The notes beneath the pieces were generated by a model that was given only the letters and a program-made list of their open reading frames with translations, was not told where the DNA came from and made no database searches. A program made the translations under genes and the position numbers. Shown one piece after another: positions 25,370 to 33,266 of a stretch of 64,000 nucleotides of DNA (position 1 is the first letter of the stretch; each line of letters begins with the position of its first letter). Source of the stretch: Lysinibacillus halotolerans (GTDB taxonomy: Bacteria; Bacillota; Bacilli; Bacillales_A; Planococcaceae); NCBI RefSeq assembly GCF_003711845.1, contig NZ_RHLQ01000002.1:62001-126000 (forward strand). Reading direction: 5' to 3'.

Positions 25370-26707
25370 ATGAAAAACTTTAAAGACAATCTAAACCCTT
25401 CAAAGGTTCTAGTACTAGGTTTCGTTATTTTAATTTTATTCGGTGCTTTATTATTAAATCTTCCAATCGCAACGGAAACAGGAGAGAGTTTACCTTTTTT
25501 AGATGCCCTTTTTACCGCTACGTCTGCTGCCTGTGTGACGGGACTTGTTGTAGTAGATACGGGAGATACATTTTCCGTTTTTGGTGAACTTGTCATTCTA
25601 TTTCTTATACAAATTGGCGGTTTAGGATTTATGACTTTTGCCACATTTTTATTTACTTTACTTGGGAAAAAAATTTCTTTAAAAGAAAGATTGTTATTAA
25701 AAGAAGCATTTAATGCTACATCAACAGCAGGAATGGTGAAATTAGTCAAAAGAATATTGATTTTTACGTTGGTAACAGAATTTATTGGAGCAGTTATATT
25801 GGCCATTCGCTTCTCCCTTGATATGCCAATTTCAAAAGCGATTTATTTCGGCTTCTTTCATTCTATTTCCATTTTTAACAATGCAGGTTTCGATTTAATG
25901 GGGCAATTTAAAAGTTTAACTGACTATGTAGATGATCCCTTTGTCGTCATTACAATCTGTAGCCTTATCATAATAGGTGGACTCGGGTTTATTGTTATTA
26001 ATGAATTATATGAATATCGCGAAACGAAAACATTATCTGTTCATACAAAGGTTGTTTTAACGACAACATTTACTTTAATCGTAGGGGCAGCGATTTTAAT
26101 TTTCCTTTTCGAATTTAGTAATGAAAAAACATTAGGTCCTTTATCAACAACTGGAAAAACGCTAGGTGCCTTGTTCCATAGTGTGACTCCAAGAACCGCT
26201 GGTGCGAATACATTGTCTATGGGAGATTTAACTCATGCTACTTTGTTTTTAACGATTATTCTTATGTTCATCGGAGGAGGTTCTGGTTCTACGGCTGGAG
26301 GAATTAAAGTTTCAACTTTTACCGTTTTAATTGCAACTGCCATTTCACAATTAAAGGGTAAAGAAGATGTTACTTTATTTAAACGTCGCATTGTGATTGA
26401 AAACATATTAAAAGCTTTTACAGTTGCCATGTGTGGCATGATCATTGTTGTGCTCGTCACTTTTTTATTAAGCATTACAGACAAAGGTCATGTGTTTATT
26501 ATGTATTTATTTGAAGCAACTTCCGCCTTTGGAACAGTAGGCCTTTCTATGGGGTTAACGCCGGAACTTTCATCAGTTGGCCGTATTTTAATTATTTTAA
26601 CAATGTTTGCAGGAAGATTAGGACCATTAACGATCGGTTTTGCTTTAACAAAAAAACGTAAACAAGAGGCTTATCATCATCCAAAAGGAAATATTATGAT
26701 TGGGTAA
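25370..26707 (+). CDS. ktrB: Potassium uptake channel subunit KtrB
   Basis: 445-residue Trk/Ktr/HKT-type membrane subunit that lets potassium in, usually with sodium dependence. It has four repeated membrane-pore-membrane units. The selectivity-filter glycines are visible in TAACVTGLVVVDTG, IFNNAGFDLMG, VTPRTAGANTL and SAFGTVGLSMG. The N-terminus KNFKDNLNPSKVLVLGFVI is typical. ATG 25370 follows a GTGAGGAAACG site. It is cotranscribed with ktrA and preceded by the c-di-AMP riboswitch. It assembles as a dimer on a KtrA octamer ring. Confidence 0.95.
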   Translation: MKNFKDNLNPSKVLVLGFVILILFGALLLNLPIATETGESLPFLDALFTATSAACVTGLVVVDTGDTFSVFGELVILFLIQIGGLGFMTFATFLFTLLGKKISLKERLLLKEAFNATSTAGMVKLVKRILIFTLVTEFIGAVILAIRFSLDMPISKAIYFGFFHSISIFNNAGFDLMGQFKSLTDYVDDPFVVITICSLIIIGGLGFIVINELYEYRETKTLSVHTKVVLTTTFTLIVGAAILIFLFEFSNEKTLGPLSTTGKTLGALFHSVTPRTAGANTLSMGDLTHATLFLTIILMFIGGGSGSTAGGIKVSTFTVLIATAISQLKGKEDVTLFKRRIVIENILKAFTVAMCGMIIVVLVTFLLSITDKGHVFIMYLFEATSAFGTVGLSMGLTPELSSVGRILIILTMFAGRLGPLTIGFALTKKRKQEAYHHPKGNIMIG

Positions 26708-26724
26708 CAAAGGAGAGTAAAAAA

Positions 26725-27381
26725 ATGAGTAGAAAACAATATGCCGTAATTGGATTAGGCCGTTTTGGTACGAGTATAGCTAGAAAATTGCATGAAGCAG
26801 GTCAAGAAGTACTAGGTATTGATTTAGATGAAGTAAGAGTAGAAGATGCAGAACCTTATATTACCCACGGCTTAATCGCCGATTCTACAGATGAAAAAGC
26901 ACTAACATCTATTGGAATTACAAACTTTGACTGTGTTATTGTCGCAATTGGGGACGATATTCAAGCAAGCATTCTAACCGTCATGCTTTTGAAGAACCTT
27001 GGTATGAAAAAGATTATTGCAAAAGCGGTAGGTAAACGTCACGGTCAAGTTTTAGAGGCAATTGGTACGAGTTGGATTATTTATCCTGAAAGGGATATGG
27101 GAGAAAGAGTGGCAAATCAACTTCTTTCACCAAACATGTTAAACTATATTGAACTTTCTAAGGATTATAATATAGAAGAAATTATGATTCCTTCTAGAAT
27201 GGCTGGGAAAAATTTAAGAGAATTGGATATTCGGGCAAAATATAATGTGAGTGTTATTGCTATTTTAAGAGACGGTGAGATTATTGTTTCACCTTCTCCT
27301 GATGAATTACTTCAAATAGAAGATATTTTAGTAACGATCGGAAATCGAAAGGATTTAGCGAAATTCTCCAACTTAGAATAA
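26725..27381 (+). CDS. ktrA: Potassium uptake regulatory subunit KtrA
   Basis: 218-residue cytoplasmic RCK protein that gates KtrB. An N-terminal Rossmann domain has GLGRFG at residues 10-15 and an acidic end of the second strand (GIDLDE). It is followed by an RCK_C domain (residues about 140-215), which in this family can bind c-di-AMP, giving a second, protein-level control beside the riboswitch. It starts 17 bases after ktrB with AAGGAGAG. A good terminator follows. Confidence 0.95.
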   Translation: MSRKQYAVIGLGRFGTSIARKLHEAGQEVLGIDLDEVRVEDAEPYITHGLIADSTDEKALTSIGITNFDCVIVAIGDDIQASILTVMLLKNLGMKKIIAKAVGKRHGQVLEAIGTSWIIYPERDMGERVANQLLSPNMLNYIELSKDYNIEEIMIPSRMAGKNLRELDIRAKYNVSVIAILRDGEIIVSPSPDELLQIEDILVTIGNRKDLAKFSNLE

Positions 27382-27400
27382 AAAAATTCCTAATTTTCTC

Positions 27401-27443
27401 CCCATACAAGTTAGAAAAAAATCTAAATTGTATGGGCTTTTTT
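27401..27443 (+). terminator. Terminator after ktrA
   Basis: CCCATACAA (27401-27409) with TTGTATGGG (27428-27436), extended inside by TTAGA/TCTAA pairing, then a run of six T. Confidence 0.9.
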
Positions 27444-27581
27444 ATGTTATTTTTAAATATAATTTACATTAAAAGCCAAATTGTTAGAAGGAAAAGAATC
27501 TATTATTTGGATAAAAAAATGAAGTATATTTTGAAAAGAAAAGTTTGATACTAAATATAGTAATTCACTAAAACAAAAAAC

Positions 27582-27609
27582 TTGATTAATAGATTATTTA
27601 TATTATAAT
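27582..27609 (+). promoter_or_regulatory. Promoter of the MarR gene
   Basis: TTGATT (27582-27587), 16 bases, then a perfect TATAAT (27604-27609). The -10 box runs into the first of two palindromes, so a bound dimer there would block polymerase. Confidence 0.6.
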
Positions 27610-27636
27610 TGACTAGTCAATGATTGATTAATCAAT
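27608..27636. promoter_or_regulatory. Two adjacent 14-bp perfect palindromes, likely MarR operators
   Basis: ATTGACTAGTCAAT (27608-27621) and ATTGATTAATCAAT (27623-27636) are both perfect palindromes of the same pattern, differing only in the central bases. Their centres are 15 bp apart, about one and a half helical turns. They cover the end of the -10 box, the predicted start point and the 5' UTR, 17 bases before the MarR start codon. This is the expected place for autorepression by a dimeric winged-helix repressor. Confidence 0.75.
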
Positions 27637-27653
27637 TGATAAGGAGGAATGAA

Positions 27654-28088
27654 ATGGATCAATCTTGCGAAGATGTAAAAAATATGATGTTTATGTTCAA
27701 AAATATTGATAGACAAGTTACACAAAACTTTGAAAAGTGTACAGGGATTAGTCTAACTCGATATGAAATATTGTATACCTTATTGAATAGTGGACAACTT
27801 TCACAAATCGAATTACAGAAGAAGTTGAAGATAGATCAAGCTGCAATTACAAGACATTTAAAAATTCTTGAAGAGAAAAATTTGGTCTATCGAAATCGAA
27901 ACAAACAAAATAATCGAGAAGTGATAGTAGAAATAACAAATAATGGCATGGCTATTTTAGAAAACTGTGATTCAAATAAAACACAATTTTTCGATGAATT
28001 ATTTCACGACTTTACAACGAAGGAAAAACAACAGCTACAAATGATGTTAAAAAAATTAATGGTTAATTCCGGAAAACAAACTGGTTAG
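27654..28088 (+). CDS. MarR-family transcriptional regulator
   Basis: 144-residue winged-helix regulator. Residues about 30-100 hold the helix-turn-helix (LSQIELQKKLKIDQAAITRH) and wing (VYRNRNKQNNREVIVEIT). Helices at both ends should form the dimer. ATG 27654 lies 6 bases after AGGAGG. The longer frame from 27624 begins inside the operator and is rejected. The nitroreductase gene follows 93 bases later with no terminator in between, so the pair is probably one unit that senses a redox-active or antimicrobial ligand, by inference. It has several Cys (residues 5, 25 and one near 103); a thiol-based sensor is possible. Confidence 0.87.
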   Translation: MDQSCEDVKNMMFMFKNIDRQVTQNFEKCTGISLTRYEILYTLLNSGQLSQIELQKKLKIDQAAITRHLKILEEKNLVYRNRNKQNNREVIVEITNNGMAILENCDSNKTQFFDELFHDFTTKEKQQLQMMLKKLMVNSGKQTG

Positions 28089-28181
28089 ATTTTTAATAGT
28101 CATGATAAATGATACAGCTAATCCCATTGAACAAACAATTCCTATTAAAAATGATATTGACATATTGAAAGGGGTATAAAA

Positions 28182-28799
28182 ATGCCAAACACAATTCAAC
28201 AAATCATGCATGAAAGAAAATCCGTTCGTAAATATAAAGAGGATGTCGTAATCCCACGCGAAAAATTACAAGCTTTATTAGAAAATGCCATTTCAGCTCC
28301 ATCTTCAAGTAATATGCAACCATGGCGTTTCATTGTAATTGATGATCAACAAGTGAAAAAAGAGTTGCGCCCAATTGCAAATGACCAAGAACAAGTTGAA
28401 ACATCTTCAGCGATTATTGCCGTTCTTGGTGATTTGGAAATGTACAAAAACTCAGAACAAATTTATAATACCAATTATGAAAAAGGTTATATGCCAAGAG
28501 AATTAGCGGATTTAATGATAAAAAATTCCCTTTCGATGTATGGTAGTTTACCAGAAGATATTATTAAAAATATTGTTCATTTCGATGCTGGTTTAGTTTC
28601 AATGCAAATTATGCTGTTAGCTAAAGAAATGGGGTATGATACGGTACCGATGGGTGGTTTTGATAAAGCGAAATTTGCGGAAAAATTCAACTTACCAAAA
28701 AATGAAGTACCTATTATCCTAATTGCTATTGGTGAAGCAGCTGCTCCTGCTTATGGTTCATCCCGTCTGCCACTTGAACAAATTACAAAATTTATTTAA
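28182..28799 (+). CDS. Nitroreductase family protein (flavin-dependent)
   Basis: 205-residue FMN-dependent oxidoreductase. The N-terminal signature IMHERKSVRKYKED and the SAPSSSNMQPWRF loop contact FMN; the late segment IIAIGEAA is also typical. It reduces nitro compounds, quinones or other electrophiles with NAD(P)H. ATG 28182 follows GAAAGGGG. It sits directly after the MarR gene in the arrangement common for electrophile-responsive detoxification units, and is followed by a terminator. Confidence 0.88.
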   Translation: MPNTIQQIMHERKSVRKYKEDVVIPREKLQALLENAISAPSSSNMQPWRFIVIDDQQVKKELRPIANDQEQVETSSAIIAVLGDLEMYKNSEQIYNTNYEKGYMPRELADLMIKNSLSMYGSLPEDIIKNIVHFDAGLVSMQIMLLAKEMGYDTVPMGGFDKAKFAEKFNLPKNEVPIILIAIGEAAAPAYGSSRLPLEQITKFI

Positions 28800-28847
28800 T
28801 AAAATATTGGATAGACTTAGTTTATAAAATACAACTAAAAGTTTGTT

Positions 28848-28880
28848 TAGCGTTGATCGAAAAGGTCAACGCTATTTTTA
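28848..28880 (+). terminator. Terminator after the nitroreductase gene
   Basis: TAGCGTTGA (28848-28856) pairs with TCAACGCTA (28866-28874), followed by TTTTTAT. Confidence 0.88.
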
Positions 28881-28953
28881 TGTTGAAATAAGGAAATGAA
28901 AGAATTTGAAAAGCAAACATAATAAATAATAATTTGTAAAGGATCGAAGAGTA

Positions 28954-29856
28954 GTGAATGTATTTGATTGTGTAGTTGTAGGTGCAGGTCCAGCGGGATT
29001 AAGTGCGAGCTTGACTTTAGGTAGGGCTAGAAGAAAAATTGCTCTTTTTGATGATGGAACAAATCGGAATCGAGTAGCAAATCAATCCAACGGTTTTCTT
29101 ACCCGTGATGGCATCAAACCAGCGGAATTTAAAGAAATCGGAATGAGGGAGATAACCCGCTATCCATCCGTTCATTATTTCAAAACGACTGTTCAAGAAC
29201 TTTCGAAGAATCAAAATGGTCAATTTATTGCCAAAACAAAAGATGGGCAGGAGTTTATTTCCGACAAACTTTTACTTGCAACCGGAATCCAAGAACATTT
29301 TTCTGTACCGAGTATTAGGGATTATTATGGTAAAAGTTTATTTAATTGTCCCTATTGTGATGGTTGGGAATTAAGGGATAAGCAGCTCATTATTATTGCA
29401 GAAAAGGAAGAACATGCCCTCCATATGGCGAAATTACTCTATAATTGGTCCAAGGATTTCGTTGTATTATCCAACGGTGGAGAATTTTCAAAAAGAGGAA
29501 TTCGTGAACTAGAAAAAAGAAACATACTAGTAAAAATGGAACCTATTAGAAATTTAATCGGAGATCGTGGCTATATTGAACAAGTCGAATTAGCATCTGG
29601 AGAAAAAGTCAACTGTTCAGGTGGTTTTGTTGTACCAACCTTTTATCGTCCGAATCCTTTTCTAGTACAATTCAATTGTGACATAAACGAACACGGTGAA
29701 GTTATAACGGATGGACTTGGTCGTACGTCTTGTCAAAATGTTTATATTGCAGGTGAATTAAAGAGAATAAGCCCATCTTCACTAATTAATTCTGCTGCAG
29801 ACGGTTATAAAGTGGCACTGTCTATTAATCAAGATTTATCCGAAGAAAGATTTTAA
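28954..29856 (+). CDS. Thioredoxin reductase-like NAD(P)/FAD oxidoreductase
   Basis: 300-residue two-domain flavoprotein. FAD-binding GAGPAGLSAS lies near residue 10. A redox-active CPYCDGW motif around residue 134 has the CxxC of thioredoxin reductase-like proteins. The late GELKRISPSSLINSAADG replaces the usual FAD-binding GDV motif. The NADP domain in the middle has a weak GxGxx motif (IIIAEKEEHA), so cofactor use is uncertain. It is shorter than, and distinct from, housekeeping TrxB. The GTG start at 28954 follows AAAGGA. It is a single gene with no obvious partner. Confidence 0.82.
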   Translation: MNVFDCVVVGAGPAGLSASLTLGRARRKIALFDDGTNRNRVANQSNGFLTRDGIKPAEFKEIGMREITRYPSVHYFKTTVQELSKNQNGQFIAKTKDGQEFISDKLLLATGIQEHFSVPSIRDYYGKSLFNCPYCDGWELRDKQLIIIAEKEEHALHMAKLLYNWSKDFVVLSNGGEFSKRGIRELEKRNILVKMEPIRNLIGDRGYIEQVELASGEKVNCSGGFVVPTFYRPNPFLVQFNCDINEHGEVITDGLGRTSCQNVYIAGELKRISPSSLINSAADGYKVALSINQDLSEERF

Positions 29857-29938
29857 TGAATGGGATTCAATCTTAATATCATTTTAAACAAGGAAAATAT
29901 TCCCTTTTTGTCGAATGTAGAAGATAGGGGTGATACCA

Positions 29939-30475
29939 ATGAATAATATTCGTTTTAAGAAATTTGAAAACGAACTAGATGATTTAGTTTCTTTTATGAC
30001 AAAAAATACATGGGAATTCCATTCAATTCCCAATCCATCAAAAGAACAAATCATTGAAAATTATCATAATGGCTGTTATTTTCATAATCGAGAAACATTT
30101 TGGATTTTAAAGGGAGATAAAAAAATTGGTCTCATTGTAATCGATGATATAAATGATACGATACCATTGTTTGATATTCGGTTAGATAAAACGGTAAGGG
30201 GAAAAGGGTATGGGACACAAGCTGTCGATTGGATTGTTCAATATCTTTTTTCTTTACCGGATAAAAAAATTCGAATTGAGGCTCATACACGATGGGATAA
30301 TTTGGCGATGAGAAAAACTCTCTATAATTGTCGGTTTGTGAAAGAAGGTTATTTCAGAAATGCATGGGAAAATGATAATGGTACGATTTACGACTCGTTA
30401 TGCTATGCTTTCATCCGTGAAGATTGGGAAAAGGATCAAATAACTCCTATAAAACTTAACGAAATACCTTTTTAA
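29939..30475 (+). CDS. GNAT-family N-acetyltransferase
   Basis: 178-residue acetyltransferase of the RimJ/RimL type. The acetyl-CoA loop is VRGKGYGTQAVDWIV around residue 85, followed by IRIEAHTRWDNLAMRKTLYN and CRFVKEGYFRNAWEN, a pattern of amino-acid-derivative acetylation enzymes. ATG 29939 follows AGGGGTGAT; the GTG at 29930 is part of that site. It sits between a flavoprotein gene and the TPP riboswitch. The substrate is unknown. Confidence 0.82.
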   Translation: MNNIRFKKFENELDDLVSFMTKNTWEFHSIPNPSKEQIIENYHNGCYFHNRETFWILKGDKKIGLIVIDDINDTIPLFDIRLDKTVRGKGYGTQAVDWIVQYLFSLPDKKIRIEAHTRWDNLAMRKTLYNCRFVKEGYFRNAWENDNGTIYDSLCYAFIREDWEKDQITPIKLNEIPF

Positions 30476-30530
30476 TCTAAAATTTTTTATAGGACTTAGT
30501 TCATTATTTAATTCTTGTTCCTAATTTAAC

Positions 30531-30558
30531 TTGTAGAAAACTAGTTTTATGTTAATAT
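30531..30558 (+). promoter_or_regulatory. Likely promoter of the thi operon
   Basis: TTGTAG (30531-30536), a 16-base spacer and TAATAT (30553-30558), ending 15 bases before the TPP aptamer. Confidence 0.5.
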
Positions 30559-30572
30559 GAAATCAATCAAAT

Positions 30573-30660
30573 ACTCTTGCAGGGGGACGCAATTTGCGTT
30601 GAGAAGGTTAAAACCTGACCCTTTGAACCTGACAGTTAAGACTGACGTAGGGAGCAAAGA
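30573..30660 (+). ncRNA. TPP riboswitch (THI element)
   Basis: Shows the class hallmarks in order: CAGGGGGACGC, TGAGAAGGTTAAAACCTGACCC, TTTGAACCTGACAGTTAA and GACTGACGTAGGGAGC. It binds thiamine diphosphate and represses downstream thiamine genes. It lies 130 bases before thiM. Confidence 0.96.
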
Positions 30661-30695
30661 TTTTTTCGAGAATACATAATGATATCTTGGAATTT

Positions 30696-30735
30696 AAACG
30701 CTCTTTTGTCTTTGAACAAAAGGGCGTTTTTATTT
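30696..30735 (+). terminator. Expression-platform terminator of the TPP riboswitch
   Basis: AAACGCTCTTTTGT (30696-30709) with ACAAAAGGGCGTTT (30717-30730), then TTTA. It gives transcriptional termination when TPP is bound, by class knowledge. Confidence 0.88.
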
Positions 30736-30787
30736 ATAAAAATTAGCTATACAAAGGAATCGAAAAAAATACCGAGGTGAAAGTAAT

Positions 30788-31552
30788 ATGACGTTGTCGA
30801 GTATTCGAAAAAAAAATCCATTAGTTCATTGTATTACAAACTATGTTGTAGCTAATTTTACAGCAAACGGATTATTAGCTACAGGCGCATCACCAGTAAT
30901 GGCAGATGAAATGGAAGAAGTAGAAGAAATGGTTTCTATAGCAAATGGCTTATTAATTAATTTAGGAACCGTAAATGTTCGAACGTTAGAATCTATGATG
31001 ATTGCTGGAAAAAAAGCAAATGAGTTAAACATCCCAGTTGTACTAGATCCCGTCGGTGTTGGAGCTACAAAATATCGACAACGAGCGATTAAAGATATTC
31101 TAGAAAAAGTAAACGTTCAACTAATACGCTGTAATATGGGCGAATTAGCAACCATCGCAGAGGTAGAATGGCAAGGTAGAGGGGTGGATAGTGGTAACGG
31201 GGACATGGATCTACCAACTGTAGCAAAACAAGTTGCAATAAAATATAACTGTCTTGTTGCTGTTACAGGATCAAAGGATTTTCTAACAGATGGCTATCTA
31301 GAATATTGGACAGTTGGTGGACATGAATTAATGACCCAAGTTACTGGTACTGGATGTCTACTAAGTGCGTTAAGCGCTGCAGCTTTAACCCTTGAAGGGA
31401 ACCCATTATCCAATTTATGTGAGTTATTCATGGATTATAAACGTGTAGCGGAGTTGGCGAGTGACCACCTTCTACTCGGTACATTTCAAGAAGAAATCAT
31501 AAACAGTATTCATTTATTATCTAGAGGTGGTAAACAATGGACGTTGTCATGA
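30788..31552 (+). CDS. thiM: Hydroxyethylthiazole kinase
   Basis: Phosphorylates 4-methyl-5-(2-hydroxyethyl)thiazole, salvaging the thiazole half of thiamine; 254 residues. The N-terminus NPLVHCITNYVVANFTANGLLATGASPVMADE is diagnostic across residues 10-42 (quoted here as HCITNYV and GASPVMADE). The anion-hole motif TGTGCLLSA near residue 190 carries the catalytic Cys. ATG 30788 follows CGAGGTGAAAG. It is the first gene of thiM-thiD-thiE, overlaps thiD by 16 bases, and is controlled by the upstream TPP riboswitch. Confidence 0.96.
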   Translation: MTLSSIRKKNPLVHCITNYVVANFTANGLLATGASPVMADEMEEVEEMVSIANGLLINLGTVNVRTLESMMIAGKKANELNIPVVLDPVGVGATKYRQRAIKDILEKVNVQLIRCNMGELATIAEVEWQGRGVDSGNGDMDLPTVAKQVAIKYNCLVAVTGSKDFLTDGYLEYWTVGGHELMTQVTGTGCLLSALSAAALTLEGNPLSNLCELFMDYKRVAELASDHLLLGTFQEEIINSIHLLSRGGKQWTLS

Positions 31553-32361
31553 CAATTGCAGGTGCAGATAGTGGTGGTGGAGCAGGTATACAAGCAGATT
31601 TAAAAACCTTTCAAGAACTAAAAGTATTTGGTACAACCGTTATTACGGCCCTTACTGCTCAAAATACATTAGGTGTACAAGGGATTTTTCCTACTTCACC
31701 TGATTTCGTACTTCAACAATTAACTTCCGTTTTTTCTGACTTTCATGTAAAAGCGGTCAAAACAGGGATGCTTTTTTCAGCTGAAATTATTGAAGTCATC
31801 GCCAATTACTTACAACAGAAAGACGTTCAACTTGTAATTGATCCTGTGATGATTGCCAAAGGTGGAGAAAGTCTACTACAAAAAGAAGCGGTAGATGCAT
31901 TAAAGAATACTTTGTTGCCCATCGCTACTGTGTTAACACCCAATATTCCTGAAGCAGAAGTAATAAGCGGCATTAAAATAGAAAACGAGGATCATATGAC
32001 AAAGGCAGCCCATACAATGCTGCAATATGGAGTGCAGTGTGTTGTAATGAAAGGCGGTCATTCGAAGGAGCTAAATACAGCAACAGATAAAGTTTATTTA
32101 GCCGACGGAACATCTTTTTCCATGATAAGTAAAAGAATTCATACAAAACATACCCATGGAACAGGATGTACTTTTTCGGCAGCCATTACTTCCTTTTTAG
32201 CGAGAGGATTATCCCTTAAGGAAGCAATGATTGAAGCGAAAAAATTTGTTCAATTAGCGATTGAAAATCCGTTAAATATCGGACACGGGCATGGACCTAC
32301 CAACCATTTTGCTTATCAACAAAGGAAAGGCCAATATGAGGTGATTGTAGATGAATCGTAG
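31537..32361 (+). CDS. thiD: Hydroxymethylpyrimidine (phosphate) kinase
   Basis: 274-residue ribokinase-fold enzyme making HMP diphosphate for thiamine synthesis. AGADSGGGAGIQADLKTF near the start binds the pyrimidine, and the catalytic THGTGCTFSAAI motif lies near residue 210. It may also act on pyridoxal-like substrates, as in some bacilli. ATG 31537 lies inside the 3' end of thiM and its own 3' end overlaps thiE by 11 bases, so the three are translationally coupled. Confidence 0.95.
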   Translation: MDVVMTIAGADSGGGAGIQADLKTFQELKVFGTTVITALTAQNTLGVQGIFPTSPDFVLQQLTSVFSDFHVKAVKTGMLFSAEIIEVIANYLQQKDVQLVIDPVMIAKGGESLLQKEAVDALKNTLLPIATVLTPNIPEAEVISGIKIENEDHMTKAAHTMLQYGVQCVVMKGGHSKELNTATDKVYLADGTSFSMISKRIHTKHTHGTGCTFSAAITSFLARGLSLKEAMIEAKKFVQLAIENPLNIGHGHGPTNHFAYQQRKGQYEVIVDES

Positions 32362-32980
32362 TGATTTAGCAGTTTATTTTATAATGGGAACGGAAAACTG
32401 TAAAGAGGAGCCTTTAAACGTATTAGAAGATGCTTTGCAGGCAGGAATTACAATGTTTCAATTTAGGGAAAAAGGTCCTCGTGCATTAAAAGGGGAGGAA
32501 TATGTAGAGTTTGCTAGAGCATGTCAACGTTTATGCAACCATTATCATGTGCCATTTATAGTGAACGATGATGTGGAGCTAGCCTTGAAATTACAGGCAG
32601 ACGGTATCCATGTGGGACAAAAAGATATGGCGTTAGTAAACATTCGTGAACAATTTAAAGGAAAAATAATTGGTGTTTCCGTCCATAATGAAGAGGAAAT
32701 GTCAAAAGCCGTATTAAATGGAGCGGATTATGTTGGAATTGGACCTATTTTCAAGACAACTTCAAAACCAGATGCAGAACCTCCTACTGGTGTAAGTTTT
32801 ATAAAGGAAATACGTAACAAGTATCCGAATTATCCAATAGTCGCGATAGGTGGCATCACAACGGAAAATTCTAACGAAGTTCTTCAAGCTGGTGCAGACG
32901 GAGTAGCAGTTATCTCCGCTATTTGTCAAAGTTCAAACCGAAGAGAGACTGTTAATAGATTTAAAACTAAAAATTACTAA
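32351..32980 (+). CDS. thiE: Thiamine-phosphate synthase
   Basis: 209-residue TIM-barrel enzyme joining HMP diphosphate and thiazole phosphate. It has MFQFREKG with the conserved Arg and Lys, FIVNDDVELAL, GADGIHVGQ-type AQADGIHVGQKD, and GADYVGIGPIFKTTSKPD. ATG 32351 lies within thiD. It completes the salvage branch. Neither the TenA hydrolase nor the de novo thiazole genes are present here. Confidence 0.95.
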   Translation: MNRSDLAVYFIMGTENCKEEPLNVLEDALQAGITMFQFREKGPRALKGEEYVEFARACQRLCNHYHVPFIVNDDVELALKLQADGIHVGQKDMALVNIREQFKGKIIGVSVHNEEEMSKAVLNGADYVGIGPIFKTTSKPDAEPPTGVSFIKEIRNKYPNYPIVAIGGITTENSNEVLQAGADGVAVISAICQSSNRRETVNRFKTKNY

Positions 32981-33186
32981 AATCAATAGAAATCCTCCGT
33001 TGATTAGTAATGGAGGAGAAAGGATGTTGAGAAAATATAGCATATTAAGAGGTATAGACATATAAAGTCTATCAAATACCAATGACTACGATTTTCCGAG
33101 TATGGAAAAAATCTAGTAATGTTCTAGTATAATTAAAGAACATTTCACAAAATAGTAGTAGAATACAATATAATAGCATAAATAAA

Positions 33187-33228
33187 AAGTGTACCATCAT
33201 TTTCCTATGATGCGTGCACTTCTTTTAT
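33187..33228 (+). terminator. Terminator after thiE
   Basis: AAGTGTACCATCAT (33187-33200) and ATGATGCGTGCACTT (33207-33221) form a stem with a one-base bulge, then CTTTTATT. The 200 bases between thiE and this stem hold no convincing gene. Confidence 0.7.
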
Positions 33229-33266
33229 TAGTAATAATGATAGATTTACTATAGGGGTGATACTTA

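Noticed and set aside
28102-28179. 25-codon frame between the MarR and nitroreductase genes
   Set aside because: No ribosome site; runs into the nitroreductase ribosome site.
30573-30735. Possible extra riboswitch in tandem before thiM
   Set aside because: Only one TPP aptamer is present; the second hairpin is its terminator.
33024-33065. 13-codon frame after GGAGGAGAAAGG downstream of thiE
   Set aside because: Good ribosome site but very short and without conserved context; could be chance in a purine-rich stretch.
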